Below are positions 1-4,994 of a DNA stretch of 7,602 nucleotides, piece after piece. The first letter of the stretch is position 1; each line of letters opens with the position of its first letter. Source of the DNA: Methanosarcinales archaeon (GTDB lineage Archaea > Halobacteriota > Methanosarcinia > Methanosarcinales > Methanogasteraceae); the NCBI GenBank assembly GCA_030672605.1, contig DAOVGE010000181.1, forward strand, positions 1 through 7,602, written 5' to 3'. The position numbers were made by a program, and so were the translations under genes. The notes under the pieces were generated by a model that worked only from the letters and a program-made list of their open reading frames with translations, was not told the origin of the DNA and did not search any database.

Positions 1-6
1 CATGTT

Positions 7-31
7 TTATCAGAGCATTTCTCTCTGATAA
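7..31. repeat. Perfect 9-bp hairpin at left edge
   Basis: TTATCAGAG at 7-15 is exactly complementary to CTCTGATAA at 23-31, with a 7-base loop. A second, weaker hairpin follows directly: CTACC at 34-38 and GGTAG at 45-49. They lie about 110 bases beyond the stop of the minus-strand toxin gene. A role in ending that transcript, or one arriving from the left, is possible, but no T-run follows the stem on either strand, so it is not a standard terminator. The rest of 1-141 shows nothing I recognise. Confidence 0.45.
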
Positions 32-141
32 CACTACCTAATCTGGTAGGTGGATCTTCAGGTCACTCAATCCTTGCAGCGAAAAACCTCTAAAATCGTG
101 ACGACAAAAAAGATGTTTGTTCCAATTCACTGAAAGTCGGG

Positions 142-591
142 TTATTCACTCGAAGAAGGTTCATTTTCAAATGATTCCATAAATGTAGCTATCTCAAACT
201 CAAAATCTCTCCACAAATCTGACAAACTCTCAGCAAGCGGCATTAATCTTTCTTTGTCTAACAGTACCCCATATCCGTGAATGAAGAAATGCCGAAACGC
301 ACGATATTCATCGAGTCTCTTTGAAAGTTGAAGTGAAATTATTTGATTATTAACTGATAAATCCAACAAATCTTTGTGCCAGGATTCTGAGGCAGGGATG
401 GATATTCCCTTAAATTTTAATACTCTTTTGAGTATGTTCTCTATTCCATTGTACGTATTTTGGAGAAATGTTGAGATAGCAGCTAACTCAACGACGGTCT
501 TTTCTTTTCGCTGCAATGCTTCGTTTAATGCTCGAAATGTATCTAAAACATATTCTTTTTCAGCCTGAACTTCTCGAAGCAATTCATCCAT
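142..591 (-). CDS. HepT-like HEPN-domain RNase toxin
   Basis: This 149-residue, mostly helical protein matches the HEPN (HepT-like) toxin type. The key sign is RHFFIHGY at about residues 99-106, which is the RX4HXY motif of HepT RNases: Arg and His form the RNA-cleaving site, and the Tyr is the residue AMPylated by the partner antitoxin in studied HepT/MntA pairs. The gene starts at ATG 591-589, inside the end of the upstream nucleotidyltransferase gene (8-base overlap, ATGGATGA), so the two are almost certainly co-translated. The role, inferred from the family, is cleavage of RNA (tRNA in studied cases) unless neutralised; it acts in the cytoplasm. The C-terminus is acidic and Ser-rich (ends EPSSSE). 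The DNA is AT-rich compared with the por genes (18 of 60 G+C at 541-600 against 33 of 60 at 2401-2460, counted by hand), which fits horizontal acquisition. The family call is firm; the actual target is unknown. Confidence 0.82.
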   Translation of the reverse strand: MDELLREVQAEKEYVLDTFRALNEALQRKEKTVVELAAISTFLQNTYNGIENILKRVLKFKGISIPASESWHKDLLDLSVNNQIISLQLSKRLDEYRAFRHFFIHGYGVLLDKERLMPLAESLSDLWRDFEFEIATFMESFENEPSSSE

Positions 592-853
592 AGATTTTAA
601 CTCCTTTTTCTTCTATCATTTGATTAAATAATGATTTCCTAGATAAGTCTACAAGGTCCACAGGTTTAGATAAATTTCTCATTAACTCACCATAAAATTT
701 AAAAAAGACTTTGGGTCTTATTCCTTCTACTGCCAGGTCAATATCGTTAGGCTCACTACCCTCATCCAATGACGACCCAAATAGATAAATGGAGGAAACT
801 TTGTATTTTTCCGCACAATGGGTAATAATCCGTTTGTCCATTTCACTTATCAT
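584..853 (-). CDS. MntA-like minimal nucleotidyltransferase antitoxin
   Basis: A small protein of the MNT (minimal nucleotidyltransferase, DNA polymerase beta-like) fold, 89 residues from the start chosen here. The catalytic signature is clear: FGS at residues 25-27, nine residues, then DID at 37-39 (GSX9DXD), with a likely third metal-binding acidic residue in PVDLVDL around 66. In studied pairs this enzyme transfers AMP from ATP to a tyrosine of the HEPN toxin and so inactivates it. It is the first gene of a minus-strand pair and overlaps the toxin gene by 8 bases. A longer reading frame begins at 886 (100 aa), but ATG 853 is preferred: GGTGG at 864-860 lies 6 bases upstream of it, and the TATA box at 896-889 would place transcription start near 867, downstream of the 886 start. 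Another in-frame ATG at 841 has a poorer SD. Confidence 0.83.
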   Translation of the reverse strand: MISEMDKRIITHCAEKYKVSSIYLFGSSLDEGSEPNDIDLAVEGIRPKVFFKFYGELMRNLSKPVDLVDLSRKSLFNQMIEEKGVKIYG

Positions 854-859
854 GATCGT

Positions 860-864
860 CCACC
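860..864 (-). promoter_or_regulatory. Ribosome binding site deciding antitoxin start
   Basis: GGTGG on the minus strand sits 6 bases upstream of ATG 853-851. This matches the archaeal SD consensus and favours 853 over the upstream ATG at 886 and the downstream ATG at 841 for the nucleotidyltransferase gene. Confidence 0.5.
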
Positions 865-888
865 GTAGGACATTATTAGCTATCATTC

Positions 889-896
889 ATTTATAT
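889..896 (-). promoter_or_regulatory. TATA box of the HEPN/MNT operon
   Basis: ATATAAAT on the minus strand fits the archaeal TATA consensus. Transcription would start about 25 bases downstream, near 866-868, leaving a leader of about a dozen bases that contains the GGTGG ribosome site. The position agrees well with translation from 853. No clear operator repeat is visible beside it. Confidence 0.5.
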
Positions 897-1238
897 CTGT
901 TCCTGCAGTACCCAATTTTCAACATCTTTAGCAAATCCACGGGCACTATACCCCACACTCAAGTCCAAGACTTTTGTAATCGCGACTCCATGCCGTTCAT
1001 CGCGCCACTGCGCTTCAGCAGGTTCACTGTAGCAAGCTAACATCATCGCCAACATCGGTATCATACGCCTAACCACGCTGACTGCATCGCTCCATGCAAC
1101 TATATCCGGTGCACCATAGCACCTAAACGTAACCTACCTCCAGGGTTGCAAAGTTATCAGATCTTGACATTGTTCCGACATAAACCGAGAGTTCCGGCAC
1201 AATATCCGGGCAAGTTGACAGCCCCGCGAATCCGATAA
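897..1238. other. Stretch without a supportable gene
   Basis: About 340 bases lie between the divergent HEPN/MNT and por promoters. On the minus strand a frame is open from about 1133 down to a TAA at 893-891. Its only usable start is GTG 1076, giving 61 residues (ending VLQEQI). I recognise no family in it, it has no SD at that start, and its stop overlaps the toxin-antitoxin TATA box. It may be a chance frame or the remnant of a gene. A GGAGGT motif (minus strand, 1141-1136) has no suitable start codon in that frame after it. A 5-bp hairpin, GGTGC/GCACC, spans 1108-1123. Nothing else stands out. Confidence 0.35.
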
Positions 1239-1248
1239 ATTTATACAT
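1239..1248 (+). promoter_or_regulatory. TATA box of the por operon
   Basis: ATTTATACAT, within an AT-rich patch (1236-1250) in otherwise GC-richer DNA, is centred about 26 bases upstream of the porG ATG at 1270. Archaeal transcription starts about that distance from the TATA centre, so the mRNA would begin at or within a couple of bases of the start codon. No SD lies upstream of 1270 (the bases there are CACATACAACC), which agrees with a leaderless transcript. Confidence 0.6.
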
Positions 1249-1269
1249 AAACCATGAGCACATACAACC

Positions 1270-1812
1270 ATGAAGGAGATTCGGATTCACGGTCGCGGCG
1301 GGCAGGGCTCGGTCACTGCTGCTGAATTGCTTGCGATTGCGGCATTTGAGGATGGATTGTACAGTCAGGCATTCCCCTCATTCGGTGTAGAGCGAAGGGG
1401 CGCGCCCGTGATGGCTTTTGTACGTTTATCAGATCACACGATCAGACTGCGCAGCCAGATATACGACCCTGACTATGTGATCGTGCAGGACTCAACGCTG
1501 ATCGAAGCGGTCGATGTTGCTGGCGGACTGAAGGCTGAAGGCATGATCATCGTCAATACCGAGCACAGACCCGAGGATCTTGACCTCGAGACCGACGCAG
1601 AGGTTAGGACGATTGATGCGACCAAAATAGCACTTAACATCATCGGAAAGCCAATCATGAACACGGTTATGCTCGGCGCGTTTGCAGGCGCAAGCGGTGA
1701 GGTCACAGCGGATTCGATCAAAAACGCTGTACGCAACCGGTTCCCGGGAACTGTCGGAAAGAAGAACGCTGATGCTGTACAGGACGCGTATGATAGGGTG
1801 GTGGGCTCATGA
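1270..1812 (+). CDS. porG: Pyruvate:ferredoxin oxidoreductase, gamma subunit
   Basis: The gamma subunit of the archaeal pyruvate synthase/oxidoreductase, a cytoplasmic enzyme that interconverts pyruvate + CoA with acetyl-CoA + CO2 and reduced ferredoxin. The 180 residues match the usual size of the family. The N-terminus has the family hallmark GRGGQG at residues 8-13, followed by the conserved FPSFGVERRGAPV around 35-47, typical of the gamma domain of 2-oxoacid oxidoreductases. The start at 1270 gives an N-terminus immediately before the GRGGQG strand, as expected; an ATG at 1253 is out of frame. It is first in a run of three genes and overlaps porD by 4 bases (ATGA). The pyruvate assignment rests on the neighbouring alpha subunit; from this subunit alone, a 2-ketoisovalerate or other 2-oxoacid enzyme would be possible. 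Confidence 0.92.
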   Translation: MKEIRIHGRGGQGSVTAAELLAIAAFEDGLYSQAFPSFGVERRGAPVMAFVRLSDHTIRLRSQIYDPDYVIVQDSTLIEAVDVAGGLKAEGMIIVNTEHRPEDLDLETDAEVRTIDATKIALNIIGKPIMNTVMLGAFAGASGEVTADSIKNAVRNRFPGTVGKKNADAVQDAYDRVVGS

Positions 1813-2069
1813 TTCCACACGCACCGATCGGAGAGGCGGGAACAACCATTGCGAACAAGACCGGAAGCTGGCGGATTTTCATTCCGGTGTACCACGCGGA
1901 ACTGTGCAACGGGTGTGGGACTTGCGAAACGTTCTGTCCGGAGGGCATCGTGCACAAGAGAGAGGGTGGTGACACATTCACAGCTGATTATGATTACTGT
2001 AAGGGCTGCGGTATATGCGCAAGGGAATGCCCAAAGGGCGCCATAGAAATGATTCTGGAGGAGAAATGA
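1809..2069 (+). CDS. porD: Pyruvate:ferredoxin oxidoreductase, delta subunit (2x[4Fe-4S])
   Basis: A small ferredoxin-like subunit of 86 residues that carries electrons from the TPP site to external ferredoxin. Two CxxCxxCxxxCP cluster motifs are present, with cysteines at 33, 36, 39 and 43 and at 64, 67, 70 and 74, enough to bind two [4Fe-4S] clusters. The segment before them, with KTGSWRIFIPV at 17-27, is the characteristic N-terminal extension of PorD rather than of a free ferredoxin. The start ATG overlaps the porG stop by 4 bases, and the stop overlaps the porA start by 4 bases, so translational coupling is likely. No key residue is missing. Confidence 0.93.
   Translation: MIPHAPIGEAGTTIANKTGSWRIFIPVYHAELCNGCGTCETFCPEGIVHKREGGDTFTADYDYCKGCGICARECPKGAIEMILEEK
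2057..2063 (+). promoter_or_regulatory. Ribosome binding site deciding porA start
   Basis: GGAGGAG, inside the end of porD, lies just upstream of ATG 2066-2068. This strong SD and the ATGA overlap with the porD stop show that porA starts at 2066, not at the upstream in-frame codon at 2015, which would lie deep inside porD. Confidence 0.7.
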
Positions 2070-3280
2070 CTGGAAAACTGGAGAGCGGGAGAAAGGTTGT
2101 CGAAGGCTCGTACGCGGTTGCGCATGCGGCTGCGATGTGTAGACCTGACGTGATATCGGCATATCCGATCACACCGCAGACCCATATCGTGGAGGATCTC
2201 TCGCAGTTCGTTGCGGATGGTGCAATCGACTCAAAGTACGTCAACGTCGAGAGTGAGTTTTCAGCGCTCTCTGCACTCGTTGGGTCGAGCGCGGCAGGCG
2301 CACGGACATACTCGGCAACCACATCGCAGGGACTTGCGCTGATGCACGAGGTGCTCTTCAATGCAGCAGGCATGCGGCTTCCGATCGTGATGACGATTGT
2401 GAATCGGTCGATGTCGGCGCCGATTAACATCTGGAACGACCATCAGGACAGTATGGCGCAGCGGGATACCGGCTGGATTCAGCTCTACATCGAGGATGCC
2501 CAGGAGCTTGTTGATACGACGGTGCAGGCGTACATGATCGGAGAGGATCCGGACGTATCGCTTCCGGTGATGGTCTGCATGGACGGATTCATTCTGTCGC
2601 ACGTATTCGAGCCTGTTGACCTGCTCGACCAGGAGGCTGTAGACAAATTCCTCCCGCGGTTTACGCCGGTGCGGGCACTTGACCCAAAAAATCCGGAATC
2701 ATTCGGCATGTTTGTTGACCCTGAGTACTACATGGAGTTTCGGTATCTGGTGGAGCAGGCGATGGATGCGTCACGACCGAAGATAGAAGACGCCGCACGC
2801 AAATTCAAATCGGCATTCGGACGATACTACGGTGGTCTGATCGATACCTACGAAACAGACGGCGCAGAGATCATTCTGGTTGCAATGGGTTCCCTAATCG
2901 GAACGCTCCGTGATGTGGTTGATGACCTGCGAAGCAAAGGCGTCCCGGTAGGACTGCTCAAGATTCGTGCGTTCAGACCGTTTCCGATCGACGAGATCAA
3001 GAAGGTTATCGCAGACGCGAAAGTTGTTGTTGTGCTTGACAAGAACATCTCACTTGGAACTGGTGAGGGCGCGGTCACAACCGAGATCAAGGCGGGTCTG
3101 CATAACACAGATATCAACGTCCCTGTGCTCGGGTTCGTGGTCGGAATTGGTGGACGCGACATTCCGGTTACAACAGTTCAGCGGATCGTTGAGAAAGCAA
3201 AAGATGTTGCTAGGGGCGGAACTGTGAGCGCAGGCGCAAGCGAGTTTGTGGATGTGAAGCACGATCTGATCAGTTGCTGA
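2066..3280 (+). CDS. porA: Pyruvate:ferredoxin oxidoreductase, alpha subunit
   Basis: The alpha subunit, 404 residues from the ATG at 2066, full length for the family. The N-terminal pyrimidine-binding-type domain contains AYPITPQT at about 32-39 and the conserved block around 120-140 with SAPINIWNDHQDSMAQRDTG. The DHQDSMAQRDTGW form is typical of pyruvate-specific PorA. The central and C-terminal parts (GAEIILVAMGS near 265-275, then VGLLKIRAFRPFP near 293-305) match transketolase C-terminal-like domain II. PorA binds pyruvate and helps form the active site together with the TPP-binding beta subunit. The beta subunit gene usually accompanies porA but is absent here: 84 bases after the stop the next gene is the unrelated dph6. 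The operon therefore reads gamma-delta-alpha. The enzyme needs a PorB from elsewhere in the genome, or this assembly lacks it. Confidence 0.94.
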   Translation: MTGKLESGRKVVEGSYAVAHAAAMCRPDVISAYPITPQTHIVEDLSQFVADGAIDSKYVNVESEFSALSALVGSSAAGARTYSATTSQGLALMHEVLFNAAGMRLPIVMTIVNRSMSAPINIWNDHQDSMAQRDTGWIQLYIEDAQELVDTTVQAYMIGEDPDVSLPVMVCMDGFILSHVFEPVDLLDQEAVDKFLPRFTPVRALDPKNPESFGMFVDPEYYMEFRYLVEQAMDASRPKIEDAARKFKSAFGRYYGGLIDTYETDGAEIILVAMGSLIGTLRDVVDDLRSKGVPVGLLKIRAFRPFPIDEIKKVIADAKVVVVLDKNISLGTGEGAVTTEIKAGLHNTDINVPVLGFVVGIGGRDIPVTTVQRIVEKAKDVARGGTVSAGASEFVDVKHDLISC

Positions 3281-3337
3281 TGTGTGCGGCATGTTCGGGT
3301 CTGGTATTCAGGAAGAGCGCAATCACACCACACATAT

Positions 3338-3349
3338 CCGAAAATTCGG
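3338..3349. promoter_or_regulatory. Dyad in the dph6 upstream region
   Basis: CCGAA-AA-TTCGG is a perfect 5-bp dyad whose right edge lies 15 bases before the dph6 ATG. A poor TATA-like patch (CACATAT, 3331-3337) sits beside it, roughly where a TATA box would be for a leaderless start at 3365, and no SD precedes that start. It could be an operator covering the promoter, but a dyad this short may arise by chance. Confidence 0.22.
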
Positions 3350-3364
3350 TATCCCCCATAATAG

Positions 3365-4057
3365 ATGAAGCTGGCAGCACTGGTTTCGGGCGGTAAAGAC
3401 GGCTTGTACGCTGCGTATCTTGCCGGTAAGAGTGAAGAGGATGAGATCGCGGCAATTGTTGCGATAAAATCGCTCAACCCTGAGTCCTATATGTACCACG
3501 TCCCGAACATCGATCTTGTTCGGCTTCAGGCAGAGAGCATGCAGATTCCCCTGATCTTCAAGGAGACCATCGGGAAGAAGGAAGAGGAGCTTTCCGACCT
3601 GTCAGACGCTTTGGCGGAGGCAAAAGCCGAGTACGGTGTGGAAGGTGTGGTATCAGGGGCGATATACTCCAATTATCAGAAGGAACGGGTAGATCGCATC
3701 TGTTATGAACTCGGTCTGTTGAGTCTGGCGCCGCTCTGGAAGCGAAATCCAAAAGAACTCTGGAATGAGATGTTTGACGCAGGTTTTGAGGTGATGATTG
3801 CGGCTGTTGCCGCTTACGGTCTTACAGAGGAGTGGCTCGGGCGCAGAGTGGACAGGGGGGTTTTTAATGAACTATGTGACCTGCATGGCACCTGTTATGT
3901 CTGCACCGGCGGCGAAGGTGGCGAGTTTGAAACATTCGTCACCAATTGTCCGCTTTTCAAGGAGGGGGTCGTAGTTGTTGAGTCGAGGAAGGTCTGGGAT
4001 GAGCCGACAATGAGCGGGCAATTGGTCATAGAGAAGGCGAGGCTGGTTCGGGAGTGA
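3365..4057 (+). CDS. dph6: Diphthine-ammonia ligase (diphthamide synthesis)
   Basis: The last enzyme of diphthamide synthesis: it amidates diphthine on the modified histidine of archaeal elongation factor 2, using ATP and ammonium. The 230 residues match the archaeal single-domain Dph6 family (N-type ATP pyrophosphatase). Visible motifs: PP-loop SGGKDG at 8-13; SYMYHVPN at 41-48; SGAIYSNYQKERVD at 97-110, followed by the conserved LGLLSLAPLW at 116-125; and GGEGGEFETFV at 182-192, the family signature near the C-terminus. All expected motifs are present. The gene is on the same strand as porA but separated by 84 bases and functionally unrelated, so it probably has its own promoter. No SD is visible upstream of ATG 3365, which suggests a leaderless or very short leader. 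The older family name is MJ0570-related ATP-binding protein. Confidence 0.9.
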   Translation: MKLAALVSGGKDGLYAAYLAGKSEEDEIAAIVAIKSLNPESYMYHVPNIDLVRLQAESMQIPLIFKETIGKKEEELSDLSDALAEAKAEYGVEGVVSGAIYSNYQKERVDRICYELGLLSLAPLWKRNPKELWNEMFDAGFEVMIAAVAAYGLTEEWLGRRVDRGVFNELCDLHGTCYVCTGGEGGEFETFVTNCPLFKEGVVVVESRKVWDEPTMSGQLVIEKARLVRE

Positions 4058-4094
4058 GCCATGGATGTGGTGAGGTCCATTCACGGCTAATTTC

Positions 4095-4126
4095 GGATGA
4101 ATCCTTGTTCATCCAACCGTTGGATG
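4095..4126 (+). terminator. Overlapping alternative hairpins after dph6
   Basis: GGATGAA at 4095-4101 pairs perfectly with TTCATCC at 4108-4114 (6-base loop). CATCCAA at 4110-4116 pairs perfectly with TTGGATG at 4120-4126. The two stems share 4110-4114, so only one can form at a time. The pair begins 38 bases after the dph6 stop and is the best candidate for its 3' end. No T-run follows, so calling it a terminator is tentative. Confidence 0.3.
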
Positions 4127-4233
4127 TAACTGCGCACTTTTGGGAATCCCCCACCTCACAACCATCATTTCTTCTTCGCTGTTTCATAGATGCTCAAAAT
4201 CATCGGTAGTGTACCAATCCATGATAGTTAATG

Positions 4234-4248
4234 GGTACGTGTTTAGCT
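4234..4248 (+). repeat. Left copy of a 15-bp inverted repeat
   Basis: GGTACGTGTTTAGCT here matches, in inverted orientation and with one mismatch, AGCTAAACACATACC at 4826-4840. The pair encloses about 580 bases that contain most of the other repeats in this intergenic zone. It may mark the ends of a larger composite element, or be two copies of a scattered repeat. Confidence 0.45.
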
Positions 4249-4296
4249 ATACTTCACATCGGCACAGACCCGAGCTTTTTCAAATTAGTTGATATT

Positions 4297-4374
4297 GAAT
4301 TCGTGGGATTCGTCCATTCGTGCAATTCATGATAAAATCACGAATTCAGACGAATATCGCGAATTACACGAATC
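4297..4374. repeat. Imperfect inverted repeat of the ATTCGTG type
   Basis: The left arm (4297-4332) is built of GAATTCGTG, GATTCG, CATTCGTG and AATTCATGA. The right arm (4338-4374) is its imperfect complement, with CACGAATTC, GACGAAT, GCGAATT and CACGAATC, around a short TAAAA centre. The pairing is extensive, so the RNA or single-stranded DNA could fold into a long hairpin. The arms are themselves made of short units repeated at intervals of 8 to 11 bases. It probably belongs to a dispersed non-coding repeat family. Confidence 0.6.
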
Positions 4375-4510
4375 TACGCCCACATAATCTATTTATTACA
4401 CTTAAAAATTTGAATTATTCCGTATGAGTGAAATTCATGCCCTTGTTTTTTGGTGGCATCGTTTTTTGGTCTGTCAATAAAAAGCGCAGTTTGTGCCGGT
4501 CGCTGAGTAT

Positions 4511-4584
4511 AACCACGAGATTGCACAGATTTCCACGAGAAAGACTACCATCTTCTTGTGTTAATCTCGTGAAATCTCGTGGTT
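4511..4584. repeat. Inverted-repeat element AACCACGAGATT...AATCTCGTGGTT
   Basis: AACCACGAGATT at 4511-4522 and AATCTCGTGGTT at 4573-4584 are perfect 12-bp inverted ends of a 74-bp element. Inside each end a second, diverged unit occurs (CCACGAGA at 4533-4540; AATCTCGTG at 4563-4571). Its right end overlaps the 17-bp direct repeat that flanks the neighbouring mobile-element-like segment, so it appears to have been the target of that insertion. Confidence 0.6.
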
Positions 4585-4588
4585 TTTT
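4572..4588 (+). repeat. 17-bp direct repeat, left copy (possible target duplication)
   Basis: AAATCTCGTGGTTTTTT is identical to 4803-4819. It ends exactly where the left terminal inverted repeat of the segment 4589-4802 begins, as expected for a target-site duplication. Confidence 0.6.
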
Positions 4589-4802
4589 GTAATGGTCAGT
4601 CGGATGTGCAACAACACGGAAAACGTTGAGACATGGGTTGACAATACTCTTCGCGTCTCTGCGACTTTGCGACTTTGCGTTAAACGGAGAATGAGAACGC
4701 AAAGACGCGAGGGCGCAAAGACGCGAAGAACAAAAATCCTCCTGTTGTTGATTATGTATGAGCATCGCTCGCTCTTGTGTTCATGGTCAGATTGACCATT
4801 AC
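4589..4802. mobile_element. MITE-like 214-bp element with terminal inverted repeats
   Basis: The segment begins with GTAATGGTCA (4589-4598) and ends with the exact complement TGACCATTAC (4793-4802). A few further matches follow inside (TC and GA after one-base differences), giving imperfect ends of about 15 to 18 bases. Identical 17-bp direct repeats touch both outer ends. It contains no transposase; most of its middle is a long hairpin (4649-4728). This is the form of a miniature inverted-repeat transposable element moved by a transposase encoded elsewhere. Seventeen bases is long for a target duplication, and the right end can also fold on itself (ATGGTCA at 4783-4789 with TGACCAT at 4793-4799), so chance or duplication among hairpin repeats is not excluded. 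Confidence 0.5.
4649..4728. repeat. Long hairpin of CGCAAAGACGCGA-type repeats
   Basis: Arms of 33 bases at 4649-4681 and 4696-4728 match as complements at 28 of 33 positions (counted by hand), around a 14-base loop. Each arm contains several copies of a short unit related to GACTTTGCG or its complement CGCAAAG-AC. It forms the core of the 214-bp MITE-like segment and may be a separate repeat nested in it. Confidence 0.65.
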
Positions 4803-4819
4803 AAATCTCGTGGTTTTTT
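4803..4819 (+). repeat. 17-bp direct repeat, right copy (possible target duplication)
   Basis: This is the second copy of AAATCTCGTGGTTTTTT (first at 4572-4588). It starts at the base directly after the right terminal inverted repeat of the segment 4589-4802. Confidence 0.6.
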
Positions 4820-4825
4820 CATCTC

Positions 4826-4840
4826 AGCTAAACACATACC
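4826..4840 (-). repeat. Right copy of a 15-bp inverted repeat
   Basis: AGCTAAACACATACC pairs with GGTACGTGTTTAGCT at 4234-4248, with one mismatch. Confidence 0.45.
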
Positions 4841-4875
4841 GCCAATCCAATCGTACCAGTGTTTGCAGGATTGGC
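4841..4875. repeat. 8-bp perfect hairpin GCCAATCC/GGATTGGC
   Basis: GCCAATCC at 4841-4848 and GGATTGGC at 4868-4875 are perfect complements around a 19-base loop. An overlapping pair, AAACAC (4830-4835) and GTGTTT (4859-4864), could form a competing stem. It lies beyond the end of the minus-strand PAS-STAS gene and could help end that transcript. Confidence 0.4.
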
Positions 4876-4897
4876 ATTATGTTTTTCATCCGACCAG

Positions 4898-4911
4898 AAT
4901 AAATTAAAAAG
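4898..4911 (-). terminator. T-rich stretch after the PAS-STAS gene
   Basis: On the minus strand this reads CTTTTTAATTTATT, about 85 bases after the stop at 4995. Archaeal RNA polymerase can stop at T-rich tracts without a hairpin, so this is a plausible 3' end for the PAS-STAS transcript. It is followed on that strand by the 4841-4875 hairpin. Confidence 0.3.
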
Positions 4912-4994
4912 AGTCTTACTATTGTGAGTTCCCTAATCACGCGCAGATCACTGGATTTTTAGATGACGCCGCGACACTTATGGTGAGCCGGCTT

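Larger units (their letters stand above)
4058..4994. other. Repeat-rich intergenic region
   Basis: About 0.94 kb between the convergent ends of dph6 and the PAS-STAS gene. I find no gene: the longer open frames run through hairpin-forming repeats and encode nothing I recognise. The region is a patchwork of inverted and direct repeats, listed separately. Two of the repeat themes are variants of ATTCGTG and of CGCAAAGACGCGA. Similar motifs recur between genes in many archaeal and uncultured genomes (from memory, not checked). A direct repeat of GTTTTTTGGT at 4445-4454 and 4461-4470 is also present. Confidence 0.7.

Noticed and set aside
1102..1209. Two ATATCCGG octamers exactly 100 bases apart upstream of porG
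   Set aside because: An 8-base match in this length is easily chance, and the flanking bases do not match.
2015..2065. Longer PorA start upstream of 2066
   Set aside because: It would overlap porD by about 55 bases and lacks an SD, whereas 2066 has GGAGGAG and the ATGA coupling seen at the other por junction.
1473..2162. Long minus-strand open frame (229 codons) across porG/porD
   Set aside because: It lies opposite two clearly identified por genes with intact cluster and GRGGQG motifs and has no recognisable domain.
4415..4765. Minus-strand open frame of 116 codons in the intergenic zone
   Set aside because: It runs straight through the inverted repeats and hairpin units, so its residues are a by-product of repeat sequence; no family is recognised.
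4592..4795. Plus-strand open frame within the MITE-like element as a possible transposase fragment
   Set aside because: It is made mostly of translated CGCAAAGACGCGA-type repeats, is only 67 codons long and has no transposase motif.
4297..4819. CRISPR array
   Set aside because: The repeats are inverted, imperfect and irregularly spaced, with no series of equal direct repeats and unique spacers, and no cas genes nearby.
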